From a bacterium (GTDB taxonomy: Bacteria > T1Sed10-126), in assembly GCA_003554945.1 (NCBI GenBank), contig PWHN01000111.1, forward strand, positions 1-7,902: DNA of 7,902 nt. Reading direction: 5' to 3'. The stretch's first letter is position 1. Each line of letters starts with the position of its first letter. This document shows, in pieces, positions 7,135-7,902 of this stretch. Under the pieces are notes generated by a model, which was not told where the DNA came from, did no database searches, and was given only the letters and a program-made list of their open reading frames with translations. The translations under genes and the position numbers were made by a program.

Positions 7135-7902
7135 TTATTCATTCACATAAAATTCCACTGCCTCTTCTGTAGCTTCCAATAATGGTTCTATGGAAATGGG
7201 TTGTCCTACGGCGCGCTTCATCCAGAGGTTAGGCAAAGTATTGCCTTCAGCACAGGCTTTGATAAGTCCTTTTTCAAGTCCTTTTCCTCCCGAAGCAGGT
7301 GAAAAATCTTCATACAGCTGAAACATCACCACATTGCCTACGAAATAATTGAACAAATAGTAGCTACCTGTGATCATGTGATTATAGATACTTAGTATAT
7401 TTTGATCCTGCATTCCAAAGACAGGAGCAAAATACTCATTCCAGACATTTCCTGATATATCAAGTACTGCTTCTTTTACTTCTTCCGGCTTAGCGTCAGG
7501 ATTTTCATACATCCACTTCCAAAGTTCAATCTCAGCTAAAGCCTGTCCACCCATATCTACAAGATACCAAAAGGTGGCCAAGGCCTGCATGTGTTTTTGT
7601 TCTTCTTTTGTTCCCTCATCCAAACCTAATGCGCGCAAGTTTCTATAGGCAATATATTCAGCAACACCCTCAGTTATACCGGCGGTAGGCACATTTTTCA
7701 ATGTGGGGTATTCCACTTCACTGCAAGTATAAAGCATTTCTGTAGTGTGCCCCAACTCATGCATAGCAATTCGAAATCCTTTATAATCCAATCCGTCATC
7801 ACCAAAAGCCGTTGTAAGCAATGCGTTATAGCCGGGCAAAGGAGGGCGGCCCGAATATCCACCGGAAACAACTGATCTTACCTCAATACTGTTTCCCAAC
7901 CA
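7135..7902 (-). CDS. M3-like zinc metallopeptidase, C-terminal part; 5' end beyond the right edge
   Basis: The frame is open to the right edge and gives 255 residues ending in a TAA at 7135-7137; the true start is not in the window. Counting from the edge, HELGH (48-52) supplies two zinc-binding His and the catalytic Glu. Glu78 in GITEGVAE, 26 residues after the second His, fits the third ligand of an M3-type gluzincin. NHMITGSYYLFNYF (174-187) resembles the H-x3-G-x-Y-Y-x-Y region that contacts substrate and transition state in thimet oligopeptidases and PepF. The tail NLWMKRAVGQPISIEPLLEA also suits the M3 C-terminus. Such enzymes cut short peptides. Members usually have about 600-700 residues, so over half is missing and neither a signal peptide nor the cell compartment can be judged. 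It lies upstream of susCD on the same strand, but 817 bases away, so it is probably a separate transcript. A more distant HExxH family is possible. Confidence 0.75.
   Translation of the reverse strand, partial: WLGNSIEVRSVVSGGYSGRPPLPGYNALLTTAFGDDGLDYKGFRIAMHELGHTTEMLYTCSEVEYPTLKNVPTAGITEGVAEYIAYRNLRALGLDEGTKEEQKHMQALATFWYLVDMGGQALAEIELWKWMYENPDAKPEEVKEAVLDISGNVWNEYFAPVFGMQDQNILSIYNHMITGSYYLFNYFVGNVVMFQLYEDFSPASGGKGLEKGLIKACAEGNTLPNLWMKRAVGQPISIEPLLEATEEAVEFYVNE

Overview
The window looks like chromosomal DNA from an AT-rich member of the Bacteroidota, probably a free-living marine or soil lineage near Cytophagales or Marinilabiliales; the order is a guess. The phylum call rests on a complete SusC/SusD outer-membrane pair, an acidic lipoprotein export signal after the SusD lipobox, promoter-like sequences of the Bacteroidota type (TTG, spacer, TAnnTTTG), and the lack of clear Shine-Dalgarno sites. 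All four supported protein genes lie on the minus strand, so the biological order runs from right to left.

Layout in the direction of transcription: (1) 7902-7135, the C-terminal 255 residues of an M3-like zinc metallopeptidase whose start is beyond the right edge. (2) 7134-6318, an 817-base AT-rich gap with two promoter candidates, a pair of imperfect direct repeats, two AT-rich hairpins, and a 17-codon upstream ORF whose stop overlaps the next start as ATGA. (3) 6317-3126, a 1063-residue SusC/RagA-type TonB-dependent transporter. (4) 3110-1614, a 498-residue SusD-like (SusD/RagB, SusD-like_2 type) surface lipoprotein, 15 bases after susC. (5) 1613-1209, a 405-base gap holding one strong GC-rich hairpin and, just before the next gene, alternating AAAGTT/AACTTT half-sites. 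(6) 1208-1, the first 402 codons of a secreted DPP-IV-like (S9B) peptidase; its catalytic domain lies beyond the left edge.

Reading: SusC and SusD form an energy-dependent 'pedal-bin' importer. The visible neighbours are two peptidases and no carbohydrate-active enzyme, which suggests a peptide-uptake locus comparable to RagAB rather than a polysaccharide utilisation locus. This is inferred from neighbourhood. The most unusual points are the S9B protein's apparent loss of the DWVYEEE-type glutamate motif, the duplicated translation-start region before susC, and the repeat that covers a promoter candidate in the long leader. I saw no CRISPR array, tRNA, rRNA, intact insertion sequence or clearly new multi-gene system.
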